Below are positions 17,945-26,795 of a stretch of DNA of 64,000 nt, in pieces (the first letter of the stretch is position 1; each line of letters opens with the position of its first letter). Location of the stretch: assembly GCF_001280505.1 (NCBI RefSeq), contig NZ_LBIO01000049.1, positions 186,001-250,000 of the forward strand, read 5' to 3'. This stretch comes from Mangrovimonas sp. TPBH4. GTDB lineage: Bacteria > Bacteroidota > Bacteroidia > Flavobacteriales > Flavobacteriaceae. A program made the translations under genes and the position numbers. The notes beneath the pieces were generated by a model, which was given only the letters and a program-made list of their open reading frames with translations, had not been told where the DNA came from and ran no database searches.

Positions 17945-19525
17945 CTAATTATTATCTACTACATCCCACCAAAGACGCACATTGATATCATCGCCTCCCA
18001 TGTGGTTCACTGCGTTTTGATAATTGGCATTATTGGTAGATTTCACATCATTTGGATACATAAAGCGCACCGGAACTTTACCTCCATTGGTAGCACTAGG
18101 ACCAGGAACTACTTCTGGCATCGCTGTACGTCTCCAGTCCGACCAACCTTCAATACCGGTGTAGAACAACCCAAACCACTTTTGTAAAGCGATCAACTCC
18201 AATTTCTCTTCTGTAGATCCTGTATAAAGAACACCAGTCTGCCCTAGGTAAGCGTCAAGATCTGTGTTGGCCATCGCGTTTGCAATTTCGGTCCACTCTG
18301 CCACTCTCTCCGTATAATATTCGAAAGATGCCACAATTCCATTTTCGTAGTAGTTTTGTGCAGTATCACCCGCAGAAATCAAGCCTCTTTCTTTAGCTTC
18401 TGCTAAAATGAAAGCCAATTCAGAATAGCTCATCAAAATAGTTTGAGCAGCAGTTGCGGAAGCCATTTCTGTATTACAAGCTCTACATGCCAATAGGATT
18501 CCCATTCTTGAAATATAGTTAGAACCAGACTCTTCAGGGTTTCCTGATGGGCTATAAGACAAGGCTGCCTCGTCGTCCAATCCATTTGGCATCCCTACAT
18601 AATCATCCCAGTTATCAGAGTAAATCCCTGCACCAGAAGCCGAGGTTGGCTGAGCAAACACTTTTAAACGGGTATCGTTAAATGCTTTTAAACGAGTTTC
18701 CAAAGTTTCACTTAAGCGCACCTCATCAAAACTTCCTGAACGCGTGGTGTATTTTGGCTGTGGGTTATCGGTATTCCATTGGATAACCGCCATGTCTTCA
18801 TTCCCTCCGAAAATAGGATATTGGGAAGGGTTAGAAACAATCTGCTGCATTTCCTGCTGTGCTCTTGCTTGATCCACATCACTAATGCGCATTAACAAAC
18901 GTAAACGCAAGGAGTTGGCAAACTTCCGCCACATTCCAACGTTTCCACCATAGATAATATCCCCGGAAATATTTGTAGCGTTGGCCAAAGCTTCATTGGC
19001 GAGTAACAAGTCGTTTAGCATGCCGTCATAGATTTCACTTTGATAAGAAAAATCAGGCGTGATGTTATTGTCTCTAAGCCCCATGATGGCATTGGCGTAA
19101 GGTACATCTCCATAAGCATCTGTGGCATAGGAATAGATGAAGGATTTCAACACCAAACCAACACCATAATACCCTTGCATGTTTTCATTATCCTGAGACA
19201 CATTGATCACGTTCATCACATCCCTCATACTGTCGTATACAAAGTTGTAAGGATTGGAAGTTGCATTCCAGATGTAGCGGTCCTGATCCGTAAACTGTAA
19301 ACGAGCGGCGTACTGTACGGTTGTAAAACCTTCTTCCCAAGCCTTACCTCCCCAGTTATACCCCAATTCGCGCATAATCCCAGGAATCAAGTATTCCGGT
19401 GAAGCCGATCCTGGATAATTTGGATTGGTGTTTACTTCTTCAAAATCTTTTGTGCAAGACAGTGTTGTAGCCAACACGCCTCCTAACAGCACTAGTTTTT
19501 TGGTTTTATATAAATTTAATTTCAT
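17945..19525 (-). CDS. SusD-like outer-membrane lipoprotein (SusD-like_2 type)
   Basis: This protein of 526 residues carries a lipoprotein signal (LVLLGGVLATTLSC) and the mature start TKDFEEVNTNPNYPG, typical of the SusD/RagB subgroup often called SusD-like_2. It caps the SusC channel and binds the ligand at the cell surface. Family features include ANSLRLRLLMRISDVD, YSELAFILAEAKERG and LIALQKWFGLFYTGIEGWSDWRRTAMP. The ATG at 19525 is chosen; an in-frame TTG lies three codons upstream. The gene follows susC by 12 bp. Members of this group often serve peptide or unusual ligands as well as glycans, which fits a non-classical substrate here. Confidence 0.93.
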   Translation of the reverse strand: MKLNLYKTKKLVLLGGVLATTLSCTKDFEEVNTNPNYPGSASPEYLIPGIMRELGYNWGGKAWEEGFTTVQYAARLQFTDQDRYIWNATSNPYNFVYDSMRDVMNVINVSQDNENMQGYYGVGLVLKSFIYSYATDAYGDVPYANAIMGLRDNNITPDFSYQSEIYDGMLNDLLLANEALANATNISGDIIYGGNVGMWRKFANSLRLRLLMRISDVDQARAQQEMQQIVSNPSQYPIFGGNEDMAVIQWNTDNPQPKYTTRSGSFDEVRLSETLETRLKAFNDTRLKVFAQPTSASGAGIYSDNWDDYVGMPNGLDDEAALSYSPSGNPEESGSNYISRMGILLACRACNTEMASATAAQTILMSYSELAFILAEAKERGLISAGDTAQNYYENGIVASFEYYTERVAEWTEIANAMANTDLDAYLGQTGVLYTGSTEEKLELIALQKWFGLFYTGIEGWSDWRRTAMPEVVPGPSATNGGKVPVRFMYPNDVKSTNNANYQNAVNHMGGDDINVRLWWDVVDNN

Positions 19526-19537
19526 GAGTGACAATTT

Positions 19538-22500
19538 TTAAAAATCGATATTTATGTTGAATGTGAATGTTCTGGTACTTGGCAAAGACATGTTCTCAAT
19601 ACCAGGCTGTAAAGTTCCTCCTGAAACCGCAACAGTTTCTGGATCAAAGTGTGGGTTATCTGTCCACAACACCAAATTGCGACCAGTTAATGAGAAGCGT
19701 ACGTTTTCTGCGAAGATTCTATCAGTGAAAGAGTTTGGCAAGCTGTAGCCCAAAGTTACCTCTCTTAACTTCGTGTAAGACGCATCATATTTTGCAGCCT
19801 CTACGTTACTACGGTCATAGTAGCTGTAGTTCCAAGTTCTCGCGTTTACGTTAACAGTATTTGGCTCGTATACTCCAGGAGACACTTCTACCACACCATC
19901 ACCTACAATACCAGTTTCTCTACCCACCAAGGTTTCTTTCAACTGACCTGCAGTACTTGCAATGGTTTTTGTTCTAGACACTACAATACCACCTTCTCTA
20001 ATGTCAAACAAGAATCCAAAATCGAAGTTTTTGTATTTGAAAGAGTTTTGGATACCCAACGTAAAGTCTGGAGCATAATCCCCTTGGTATTCCAAATCAC
20101 CCGTTTTTAATGGCAATCCATCTGAACCGTAAATGATTTCTCCGTAATAAGGGCTGTTTTTATCTTCAACTCTTTGGAATCCGATACCATAAATAGCACT
20201 TACAGAACCTCCTTCACGCGCTTGGATATAAGCACCGTTTCTGCTGGTCAAGGTGTAGTTTACACCACCCAAATCGGTAACCTCACTTTTGTTTTTCGCA
20301 AAATTGAACATGGCATTCCAAGTGAAATCATCCGTCACTACTGGCTTGATGTTCAACATAGCCTCGATACCATAATTTTTCACCTCACCAGCATTAATCA
20401 GCTTGCTTGTATATCCACTAGCGATATCGGTATCAATTCCAATAATCTGGTTTTTGGTCGTACTGCTGTAGTAAGTGGCATCAAGATTCAATCTACCACC
20501 GAAGAAACGCAAATCGGCACCAAATTCATAAGAGGAAGTCAACTCCGGCTTTAAGTTGGCATTTGGAAGTGCAGAAGATTCCGTTAACACAGGATATGAT
20601 CCAAAAGCAGATTCATTATTGAAGTAACTGCTCAATTTATATGGATTGGTATCGTTACCAACCTCAGCATAAGCGGCACGTACTTTTGCAAAAGTTACAA
20701 ACTTAGGCATGGTTACCATTTCGCTAAGAATCGCACTTAAAGTAGCCGACGGGTAGAAATAAGAATTGTTGCTTGTTGGTAGCGTACTTGACCAGTCATT
20801 TCTACCAGTAATATCCAAGAACAACTTGTCATCGTATGCAAAACGTGCAAACCCATACAAACTGTTGATTCGCTTCTCATAATCAGAAACCGTAACGGCC
20901 AAAGGCGATCTTGCATTATTGAATGAATACACCCCAGGGTTGATCAATTGATCGGCTACAGTTTGTTGGTAATCCTGCTTTTGTTTCATTTGGTTTCCAC
21001 CTGCAGAAAGGCTGAAATCCCATTTATCATTAAAAGTTTTGTTGTAGCTCAACAAGAAATCGGAGTTGATTTCTTCAAAAAACACATTGTCCTCTCTGTA
21101 ATACCCCAATGGGAAACGCTGTGTACTGAACGCTCTTTTCTTCATACGAAGATCACGGTAAAAATCTCTACCTGTACGTACCATTAAGCTCAACTCATCG
21201 GTGATTTGGTAGTTCAAATTGATGTTACCATATACTCTGTCCTTGTCTTGAGCATTGGTGTTTTCGTATACATTGAAATATGGGTTGTCATGGTAATTAT
21301 AGTTGTAATTGAATTGTTGGATTCCTTCCAATCCATCCATCCAATAATCTCTTAAACTGGCAGTATTGATCTGACGTCCGTACCATGTCCATAAATACAT
21401 TACGTTTTCTGTACCATAACTTAAAGAAGGACGGTTACCACTGTCACTTTTCACATAGTTTACATTGGAATTCAATGTAACTTGATCTGTCAAGTTGATA
21501 GAGGCTGCCATGTTCACTGTATGTCTTTTTAAATCGGTGTTAGGCACAACCCCTGTTTGATCGAAGTTTTGATAAGAAAAACGTACGCTTCCCATCTCAC
21601 CTGATTTTGACACAGACAAGCTGTTGGTGTAGGTATATCCTGTTTCGAAGAAATCCTTCACATTGTCAGGCTGGGACACCCATGCCGTAGGAATGATAGC
21701 TGCAGAACTATTCAAGTCACCTCCGCGAGTCCCATCCTCTCTCGGAGAATCAAACTGAGCTATCATTAAACCAGAATCCAATCTTGGCCCCCAGCTTTCA
21801 TCTACACCATCGGCGATTCCGCCACCACTTCCATCAACAAACTCAAACATCATGTTATTACCTTGCCCATATTCATTTTGAAAATCTGGCAACGTAAAAA
21901 TGTTATCAATACTTACCGCACTGTTTACATTTACCTGTAGCTTTCCTCTTTTTCCTTTTTTGGTCGTAATAATGATAGCCCCATTGGCTGCTCTAGATCC
22001 ATACAAAGCAGCTGCCGCAGGTCCTTTTAAGACATTGATAGATTCGATGTTATCTGGGTTGATCTCGGCAGCCCCATTACCGTAATCCACATCCTGAGTA
22101 CCAGAACCCGTAGATCCCACTATTTGGTTACTAATTGGTGTACCATCTATAACGAACAATGGCGAGTTGGCATTCATATTTAAAGAGGCATTCCCTCTAA
22201 TGGTAATATTGGCAGAACCACCAATGCCAGAAGACCCGTTGGTAACGGTCATACCGGCAACCTTACCAGACATGCTGTTTAAAAAGTTAGGTTCTTTTGA
22301 TTGGGTGAGCTCTTCGGAATCTACTTCCTGAGAGGCATATCCCAAAGATTTTTTCTCTCTTTCAATCCCTAAAGCTGTTACTACAACTTCATCCAACATA
22401 GCCGCATCCGGCTCTAACACAAAAATGGTTTCAGTTGTATCCTCAACATTTACCTCCATTTTTTTGTACCCCATATAGGAAATCACCATCACCTTGTGTC

Positions 22501-22693
22501 CCTCTGGCAATACAATAGAAAATTCCCCATCAAAATTGGTAGAACTTCCTATATTAGTTCCTTTAACCTGCACGGTAGCTCCGGGCAATGGCATTTGATT
22601 TTCGTCCTGCACCACACCATTAAATGATGTTTGTGCAAAACCTAATACACTCATAAAAAGCGTAAAGATTAATACTAGCTGTGTTTTGTTCAT
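19538..22693 (-). CDS. SusC/RagA-family TonB-dependent outer-membrane receptor
   Basis: This 1051-residue protein has a Sec signal (ending LGFAQ), a carboxypeptidase-regulatory-like domain (GATVQVKGTNIGSSTNFDGEF), the TonB-box-like DEVVVTALGI, a plug domain (SGKVAGMTVTNGSSG, ITIRGNASL, PLFVIDGTPIS, VLKGPAAAALYGSRAANG) and a 22-strand-type barrel ending TRTFTFNINIDF. It imports the ligand held by SusD using TonB energy. It is the first gene of an operon that otherwise encodes phosphoesterases and a PLP enzyme and no glycoside hydrolase, so the ligand is more likely an organophosphorus compound or a phosphorylated glycan than a plain polysaccharide. Confidence 0.96.
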   Translation of the reverse strand: MNKTQLVLIFTLFMSVLGFAQTSFNGVVQDENQMPLPGATVQVKGTNIGSSTNFDGEFSIVLPEGHKVMVISYMGYKKMEVNVEDTTETIFVLEPDAAMLDEVVVTALGIEREKKSLGYASQEVDSEELTQSKEPNFLNSMSGKVAGMTVTNGSSGIGGSANITIRGNASLNMNANSPLFVIDGTPISNQIVGSTGSGTQDVDYGNGAAEINPDNIESINVLKGPAAAALYGSRAANGAIIITTKKGKRGKLQVNVNSAVSIDNIFTLPDFQNEYGQGNNMMFEFVDGSGGGIADGVDESWGPRLDSGLMIAQFDSPREDGTRGGDLNSSAAIIPTAWVSQPDNVKDFFETGYTYTNSLSVSKSGEMGSVRFSYQNFDQTGVVPNTDLKRHTVNMAASINLTDQVTLNSNVNYVKSDSGNRPSLSYGTENVMYLWTWYGRQINTASLRDYWMDGLEGIQQFNYNYNYHDNPYFNVYENTNAQDKDRVYGNINLNYQITDELSLMVRTGRDFYRDLRMKKRAFSTQRFPLGYYREDNVFFEEINSDFLLSYNKTFNDKWDFSLSAGGNQMKQKQDYQQTVADQLINPGVYSFNNARSPLAVTVSDYEKRINSLYGFARFAYDDKLFLDITGRNDWSSTLPTSNNSYFYPSATLSAILSEMVTMPKFVTFAKVRAAYAEVGNDTNPYKLSSYFNNESAFGSYPVLTESSALPNANLKPELTSSYEFGADLRFFGGRLNLDATYYSSTTKNQIIGIDTDIASGYTSKLINAGEVKNYGIEAMLNIKPVVTDDFTWNAMFNFAKNKSEVTDLGGVNYTLTSRNGAYIQAREGGSVSAIYGIGFQRVEDKNSPYYGEIIYGSDGLPLKTGDLEYQGDYAPDFTLGIQNSFKYKNFDFGFLFDIREGGIVVSRTKTIASTAGQLKETLVGRETGIVGDGVVEVSPGVYEPNTVNVNARTWNYSYYDRSNVEAAKYDASYTKLREVTLGYSLPNSFTDRIFAENVRFSLTGRNLVLWTDNPHFDPETVAVSGGTLQPGIENMSLPSTRTFTFNINIDF

Positions 22694-22716
22694 TTTAGAT
22701 AGTTTGAATTTATTTG

Positions 22717-22731
22717 TTTACAAATATTAAA
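22717..22731. promoter_or_regulatory. Candidate XRE-cupin operator, susC side
   Basis: TTTACAAATATTAAA differs at one base from the palindrome at 22817-22831. It lies 24 bp before the susC start codon, where binding would block transcription or early elongation. Confidence 0.5.
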
Positions 22732-22784
22732 CTGCCAAGTAAACTTAACCTCTTTTCAAAATGAAGAAAACATTTATAAAACCT

Positions 22785-22792
22785 TAATTTTG
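22785..22792 (+). promoter_or_regulatory. Candidate -7 box of the XRE-cupin gene
   Basis: TAATTTTG matches the Bacteroidota -7 consensus TAnnTTTG perfectly. Transcription would begin near 22799, just upstream of the palindrome at 22817. No clear -33 box was seen. Confidence 0.3.
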
Positions 22793-22816
22793 TTAAACAA
22801 TTGTTAAGGGCTAAAT

Positions 22817-22831
22817 TTTACAAATAGTAAA
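22817..22831. promoter_or_regulatory. Candidate XRE-cupin operator, regulator side
   Basis: TTTACAAATAGTAAA has perfect TTTAC/GTAAA arms around a 5-base centre. It matches 13 of 15 bases of the palindrome TTTACTATTAGTAAA in front of the DUF5690 operon. It lies 57 bp before the start of the regulator gene, suggesting autoregulation. Confidence 0.6.
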
Positions 22832-22888
22832 AAAGATAAGAACCCTATTCTATTAAATAAAAATGTATTTTTAACCAAAAAGAACGAA

Positions 22889-23455
22889 ATGACAGATTAT
22901 TTAGTTGGTATTGGGAAGCATATTAAAGAAGTAAGGAAATCCAACAAACAGAATATTAGCGACATAGCGCAACTGGCAGAGGTGAGCAACGGACTTATTT
23001 CCAGAATTGAAAACGGAAGAACCATCCCTTCCCTGCCCGTTTTATTGAATATCATCAATGCTCTCAACGTGGAAGTTGCCGAATTTTTCAAGGGCATCCC
23101 CCAAACGAGCAATTCTAATTTTATAATTTCCAGAAAGGAAGACAATACGGTTATTGAAAAAGAAGATGAGGCTGTTGGCTTCACCTATAAACATATTTTC
23201 AGTAAACAGATTTCCTCTTTAGGTTTTGAAACCGTTCTCCTGGAAGTAGCTCCCAATTCAAAACGGGAAAAAGTAACTACAGATGCTTTTGAGTTTAAAT
23301 ATATTCTCTCTGGAGAGTGTTCCTATATAATAGGTGAAGAAGAAGTGTTGCTTAAAGAAGGGGATTCTTTATTTTTTGACGGAAGAATTCCGCACGTACC
23401 CATCAACAGAGGAGCTGAAACATCAAAAATGTTGGTTATTTACTTTTTTGTATAA
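22889..23455 (+). CDS. XRE-family regulator with C-terminal cupin domain
   Basis: This 188-residue protein has an N-terminal helix-turn-helix (about 8-63: NISDIAQLAEVSNGLISRIE and NGRTIPSLPVLLNIINALNV) and a C-terminal cupin_2 sensor (about 110-185: FEFKYILSGECSYIIGEEE, GDSLFFDGRIPHVPIN). Such regulators sense a small metabolite in the cupin and often control amino-acid, aminophosphonate or sugar catabolism. It sits between the susC operon (divergent) and the transporter-oxidase-hydrolase operon (convergent). Related palindromes in front of both operons make it the likely shared regulator. Repression released by a phosphonate intermediate is inference. Confidence 0.9.
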   Translation: MTDYLVGIGKHIKEVRKSNKQNISDIAQLAEVSNGLISRIENGRTIPSLPVLLNIINALNVEVAEFFKGIPQTSNSNFIISRKEDNTVIEKEDEAVGFTYKHIFSKQISSLGFETVLLEVAPNSKREKVTTDAFEFKYILSGECSYIIGEEEVLLKEGDSLFFDGRIPHVPINRGAETSKMLVIYFFV

Positions 23456-23478
23456 TAGCAAATAACCAACATCGATTA

Positions 23479-24159
23479 CTATTTTAGAAGAATTCCTCTT
23501 AGTTCCGATAAAGATTCCAGCACAAAATCAGGATTGGCCGATGCCAATTGTTTTGCCGTATGCGCTCCAGTGGTCACTCCAACCGTTAAACCACAATCTG
23601 CATTTTTGCCCTCTTCAATATCGATAATGGAATCTCCAGCTTTCAATACTTTTGAAGGTTCAGTGATATTGGTTTGCTTCATGGCTTCAAAAATCATATC
23701 TGGGTTTGGCCTACCATTTTCCACATCATCGGCCGTAACCAAGGTATCGTAATGCACCCCCAAATCCCATTTCATTTTACCCAACAACAACTGAGCTGTT
23801 GCCTTATCATACCCTGTATTCAAGACCACCTTTACATTGGCATGTTTTAAATCCTGGATTAATTCCTCCACACCATCATAACTTGCCACTTCTAAAGCTT
23901 TATAGGCTTCCGCCAACAACACTTTGAATTTCTCAAAGATTCCATTAGACTTCACCTCAAAATCCTCTATCCCGATTTCTTCCAAAATATCTTTAATAGC
24001 TTGATGCTTCTCTTTCCCGGCTCCAAATTCTAAAACAAAATCCAAAGTCACATCAAACCCTTCATTGTTGATAACTTGCTGCAATGTTTTGTACACCACA
24101 TTACCCTCATCTACCACAGTTCCAGCCATATCAAAAATGACCAATTCTATATTCTGCAT
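23479..24159 (-). CDS. Phosphonatase-like HAD hydrolase (TIGR03351 type)
   Basis: This 226-residue HAD-superfamily enzyme has the special phosphonatase signature. Motif I is FDMAGT (D10), i.e. DxAGT in place of the usual DxDxT. A cap-domain Lys (K49 in GAGKEKH) sits where PhnX forms its Schiff base. An Arg (NGRPNPDM) occurs where most HADs have Lys, followed by GDSIIDIEEG. These are the reported features of TIGR03351, the closest relatives of phosphonoacetaldehyde hydrolase. It should break the C-P bond of an aldehyde phosphonate in the cytoplasm and release phosphate. The FAD oxidoreductase stops 2 bases before its start. Its stop faces the XRE-cupin gene 23 bp away. Confidence 0.9.
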   Translation of the reverse strand: MQNIELVIFDMAGTVVDEGNVVYKTLQQVINNEGFDVTLDFVLEFGAGKEKHQAIKDILEEIGIEDFEVKSNGIFEKFKVLLAEAYKALEVASYDGVEELIQDLKHANVKVVLNTGYDKATAQLLLGKMKWDLGVHYDTLVTADDVENGRPNPDMIFEAMKQTNITEPSKVLKAGDSIIDIEEGKNADCGLTVGVTTGAHTAKQLASANPDFVLESLSELRGILLK

Positions 24160-24161
24160 AT

Positions 24162-25316
24162 TTAAAAATTAAAAATTGTATTAATATTATGTTTTGAAAA
24201 CCCAGCACTACCTGTCATTCCCTTACCACCAATACCTGTAACAACATGAATGTTTTCTCCAATGGTATTTTGATAGATATCTGAGGTTTTGCATTGGGAG
24301 TACATCCCAAACCAACGGTGCTGAATTTCATAATTTGGCAGGTCTATAATTTTCTTTGCTTCCTGGATAATGAAGTTGTCTATATCCATGTTCAAATCAA
24401 ACCCAAGATCATCCATATTGGCAGCATCGGCATATTCATGGGAATCCCCAATAATCACCGATCCATCCATAGCCTGCTTGAACAAAACATGAACGCCCCA
24501 TTTCTTTTCTAAAGCATCTTTATCCTCTTTGGCCTTTATTTCTTTATAAGATTTACATTCCTCAAAGCCTTCATAACGCCTAATGGAAAGCCCTGTTAAC
24601 ACCGAACCTTTCAATGTGTAATTGGCTTGCGGCTTGGTTGACATCATTTGCAATTTAGATACTACCAAATCACTTTCAGCAAACATTTTAGGATATAAGG
24701 TTTGAAAATCGCTCCCGTTACAAATAATCACTTTGGAAGCAGTAAAAATTTCATTTGTAGACGTCCTCAACTTAACTTCCCCATTGACTTCTTCACAGGT
24801 AACAACCTTCGACTTAAAGAAAATGTCCATGCCCTCAGATTTCAAAAAGGCATGAAGTCTATTGATCATTGTTAATGGCTCTACGGTAACTTCTTCCGGA
24901 AAGAACAATCCTGCTTGCACATAATCGCTTCTAAGTCCACTGTAATTGGTCAAGCATTGCCCCTTTGTCAAAAGTTTTGAGCTGTATTGATTGGCTTTAT
25001 TAATTTCCGACAGCTCTTCAATTAAAGCTACCTCTTCATCATTTGATGCCAGATATACCGAACCGTTTTGGCGTATGGAAATATCAAACTTCGATTGGAT
25101 ATCCTTGTAAATCTCTAGACTTTCCCTTCCAAAGTTTTGCCATTTTGTATTCATTCCAGAGGGCACCACCTGGCCAAAATTTCTAACCGTTGCCCCTTGT
25201 GGAAATTGATCTTTTTCCAGTATGGCAACCTTCAATCCTTTTCGTTTTGCATGGTAAGCATGGAATGTCCCCAACACACCACCGCCAACAATAATTACAT
25301 CGTATTTTGTATTCAT
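24162..25316 (-). CDS. FAD-dependent aminophosphonate-type oxidoreductase (TIGR03364 type)
   Basis: This 384-residue DAO-fold flavoenzyme has the dinucleotide motif VIIVGGGVLGTFHAYHA (about 8-24), ATVRNFGQVVPSG (about 43-55) and the C-terminal GIGGKGMTGSAGFSKHN. The VRNFGQ motif and the gene order match TIGR03364 proteins, which are recurrently found next to TIGR03351 phosphonatase-like hydrolases. They are proposed to oxidatively deaminate an aminoethylphosphonate variant to the aldehyde. Here it lies 3 bp after the transporter gene and 2 bp before the hydrolase gene, giving the chain uptake, oxidation, C-P cleavage. The exact substrate (2-aminoethylphosphonate, its N-methyl or its hydroxy form) cannot be told. 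Confidence 0.88.
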   Translation of the reverse strand: MNTKYDVIIVGGGVLGTFHAYHAKRKGLKVAILEKDQFPQGATVRNFGQVVPSGMNTKWQNFGRESLEIYKDIQSKFDISIRQNGSVYLASNDEEVALIEELSEINKANQYSSKLLTKGQCLTNYSGLRSDYVQAGLFFPEEVTVEPLTMINRLHAFLKSEGMDIFFKSKVVTCEEVNGEVKLRTSTNEIFTASKVIICNGSDFQTLYPKMFAESDLVVSKLQMMSTKPQANYTLKGSVLTGLSIRRYEGFEECKSYKEIKAKEDKDALEKKWGVHVLFKQAMDGSVIIGDSHEYADAANMDDLGFDLNMDIDNFIIQEAKKIIDLPNYEIQHRWFGMYSQCKTSDIYQNTIGENIHVVTGIGGKGMTGSAGFSKHNINTIFNF

Positions 25317-25319
25317 GAT

Positions 25320-26606
25320 TTATAGTACAGCTTGTAATTCTGCTTGAGAACTACTTTCGTTTCTTTTATATTTTTTTCTGAAGTACACCAGGGAAGCAAT
25401 AGAAATGACACCTCCCAAAACAGCTATGAAATAGGTCCCTTTAATAAAAAAGCTGAGCCAAGAAATGGAGCTCTGTCCAAAATTCTTATACAGCAAAACG
25501 CTCATACTTCCCAAATACCCAAAGGCATCAGCGATATAAATTAAAAAGCCCGCATTTCCCTTAATGCGAAAGGTAGCAATCATCCTATCAAAGAAAATGC
25601 AGTTAAAGGGCACATAACATATGTAAAGTCCAAACCCAACGGCCACCATCCAAAAGACAGGAGAAAGCAAGTTCATTTGAAATAAAAAGGTGGCAAGCCC
25701 AATGGAAATGGCCCCAAAAATCAATGCATAATGATAGGACACAAATGCCGTAAAATTATGTTTCATGACACCTATCCTTCCCATAATTACCAATACCAAT
25801 ATGGCAATGGGAATTTCAGTGATGGTATACACCGAAGTATTGTTTTCAAACCCTAAGGCATCCCAAATTTCCCTTGAAAAATTGTCTCTAAAATCCCTAA
25901 AAGCTGTTAGAAACACATAAAACAGCACCAATAGAATGATAGGCAGTAAAAACGTCCTGAATACCCTTTTTCGGTCATCGGACGTCATGATAAAGCGCTC
26001 CGACCTCAACTCTTTATCTTCCTGAATTGGACTTGGCAACCCATTCAACAACACAGCAAACAAGCTAAACGGCACCACAAAAATTGCCCCGGTTATGGCC
26101 GGCATCCAAAATTGAGACACTTGAAGATGATCCATCACCAACAACCCAATAGACTTCACCGCCCCACTGGACACAATAAAACTGGAACACAGAATAACGC
26201 CAAGCAGTTCAGACAACTTTCGACCTTCCAAATATGAAAAGACAACACCCCAAACCATCCCCAAGGAGAGGCCGTTTAAAAACATAAAAATGAAATTATA
26301 AGGCGCTGCTACCAATCCAAAACAAAGCAAAGAGGCTTCGGCAAACAAGATCATCCCCAACAGATATAAAATACGCTTATCGGTTTTGAGTTCAGAGATT
26401 AATTTGATCCCCAAAAACTTAGCAATCATATACCCCAACACCTGAGCGATGATCAAAATAATTTTATAATCCACACCCCACAACGAAAGGCCCTCAAAAG
26501 TAGCCACTGTAAAAGGCTTCCTAAACGCATACATACAAAAATAGGCCCCGAACGAAGCAAAGGAACCATTTAATAAAAACCGAAAATCTGTTTTGGATAA
26601 CCTCAC
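25320..26606 (-). CDS. MFS-like inner-membrane transporter (DUF5690 type)
   Basis: This 428-residue protein has about twelve hydrophobic helices. The N-terminus reads LLNGSFASFGAYFCMYAFRKPF, the pattern of DUF5690 proteins related to organophosphate:phosphate antiporters of the MFS. It starts at a GTG (26604-26606); no upstream in-frame ATG was found. As first gene of the operon with the aminophosphonate oxidase and phosphonatase, it most likely moves the phosphonate across the inner membrane. Two operator-like palindromes sit 8 and 49 bp upstream of the start. Confidence 0.85.
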   Translation of the reverse strand: MRLSKTDFRFLLNGSFASFGAYFCMYAFRKPFTVATFEGLSLWGVDYKIILIIAQVLGYMIAKFLGIKLISELKTDKRILYLLGMILFAEASLLCFGLVAAPYNFIFMFLNGLSLGMVWGVVFSYLEGRKLSELLGVILCSSFIVSSGAVKSIGLLVMDHLQVSQFWMPAITGAIFVVPFSLFAVLLNGLPSPIQEDKELRSERFIMTSDDRKRVFRTFLLPIILLVLFYVFLTAFRDFRDNFSREIWDALGFENNTSVYTITEIPIAILVLVIMGRIGVMKHNFTAFVSYHYALIFGAISIGLATFLFQMNLLSPVFWMVAVGFGLYICYVPFNCIFFDRMIATFRIKGNAGFLIYIADAFGYLGSMSVLLYKNFGQSSISWLSFFIKGTYFIAVLGGVISIASLVYFRKKYKRNESSSQAELQAVL

Positions 26607-26613
26607 AACAAAA

Positions 26614-26628
26614 ATTACTATTAGTAAA
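26614..26628. promoter_or_regulatory. Candidate XRE-cupin operator, copy 1 before the DUF5690 operon
   Basis: ATTACTATTAGTAAA is a near-perfect palindrome that ends 8 bp from the GTG start codon on the coding side. It shares 14 of 15 bases with copy 2. The two copies are 41 bp apart centre to centre, close to four helix turns, so bound dimers would lie on one face. Confidence 0.6.
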
Positions 26629-26654
26629 TATTACTCAGCAATAGTATCTAAATA

Positions 26655-26669
26655 TTTACTATTAGTAAA
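26655..26669. promoter_or_regulatory. Candidate XRE-cupin operator, copy 2 before the DUF5690 operon
   Basis: TTTACTATTAGTAAA has perfect 7-bp arms around one central base. A weak -7-like TACTATTG on the minus strand (26638-26645) lies between the two copies, so binding would cover the promoter. Confidence 0.6.
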
Positions 26670-26724
26670 CTTTTAAAGGTTATATGATTGTTACGTAAAA
26701 TTTAAGAAACCGAAGAAGTCCCAA

Positions 26725-26762
26725 TAAAAAAGCTCCCTAAATCTTGAGATTCAAGGAGCTTT
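26725..26762 (-). terminator. Terminator after focA
   Basis: AAAGCTCC (26729-26736) pairs with GGAGCTTT (26755-26762), and the inner AATCT/AGATT pair extends the hairpin. On the minus strand a T run follows. Confidence 0.85.
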
Positions 26763-26795
26763 CCAAAAGTTACAACAACACTATTTCTATACTTT

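Noticed and set aside
17575-17985. 136-codon plus-strand frame antisense to the NPP-type gene
   Set aside because: The opposite strand encodes a well-supported enzyme with catalytic motifs; this is a shadow.
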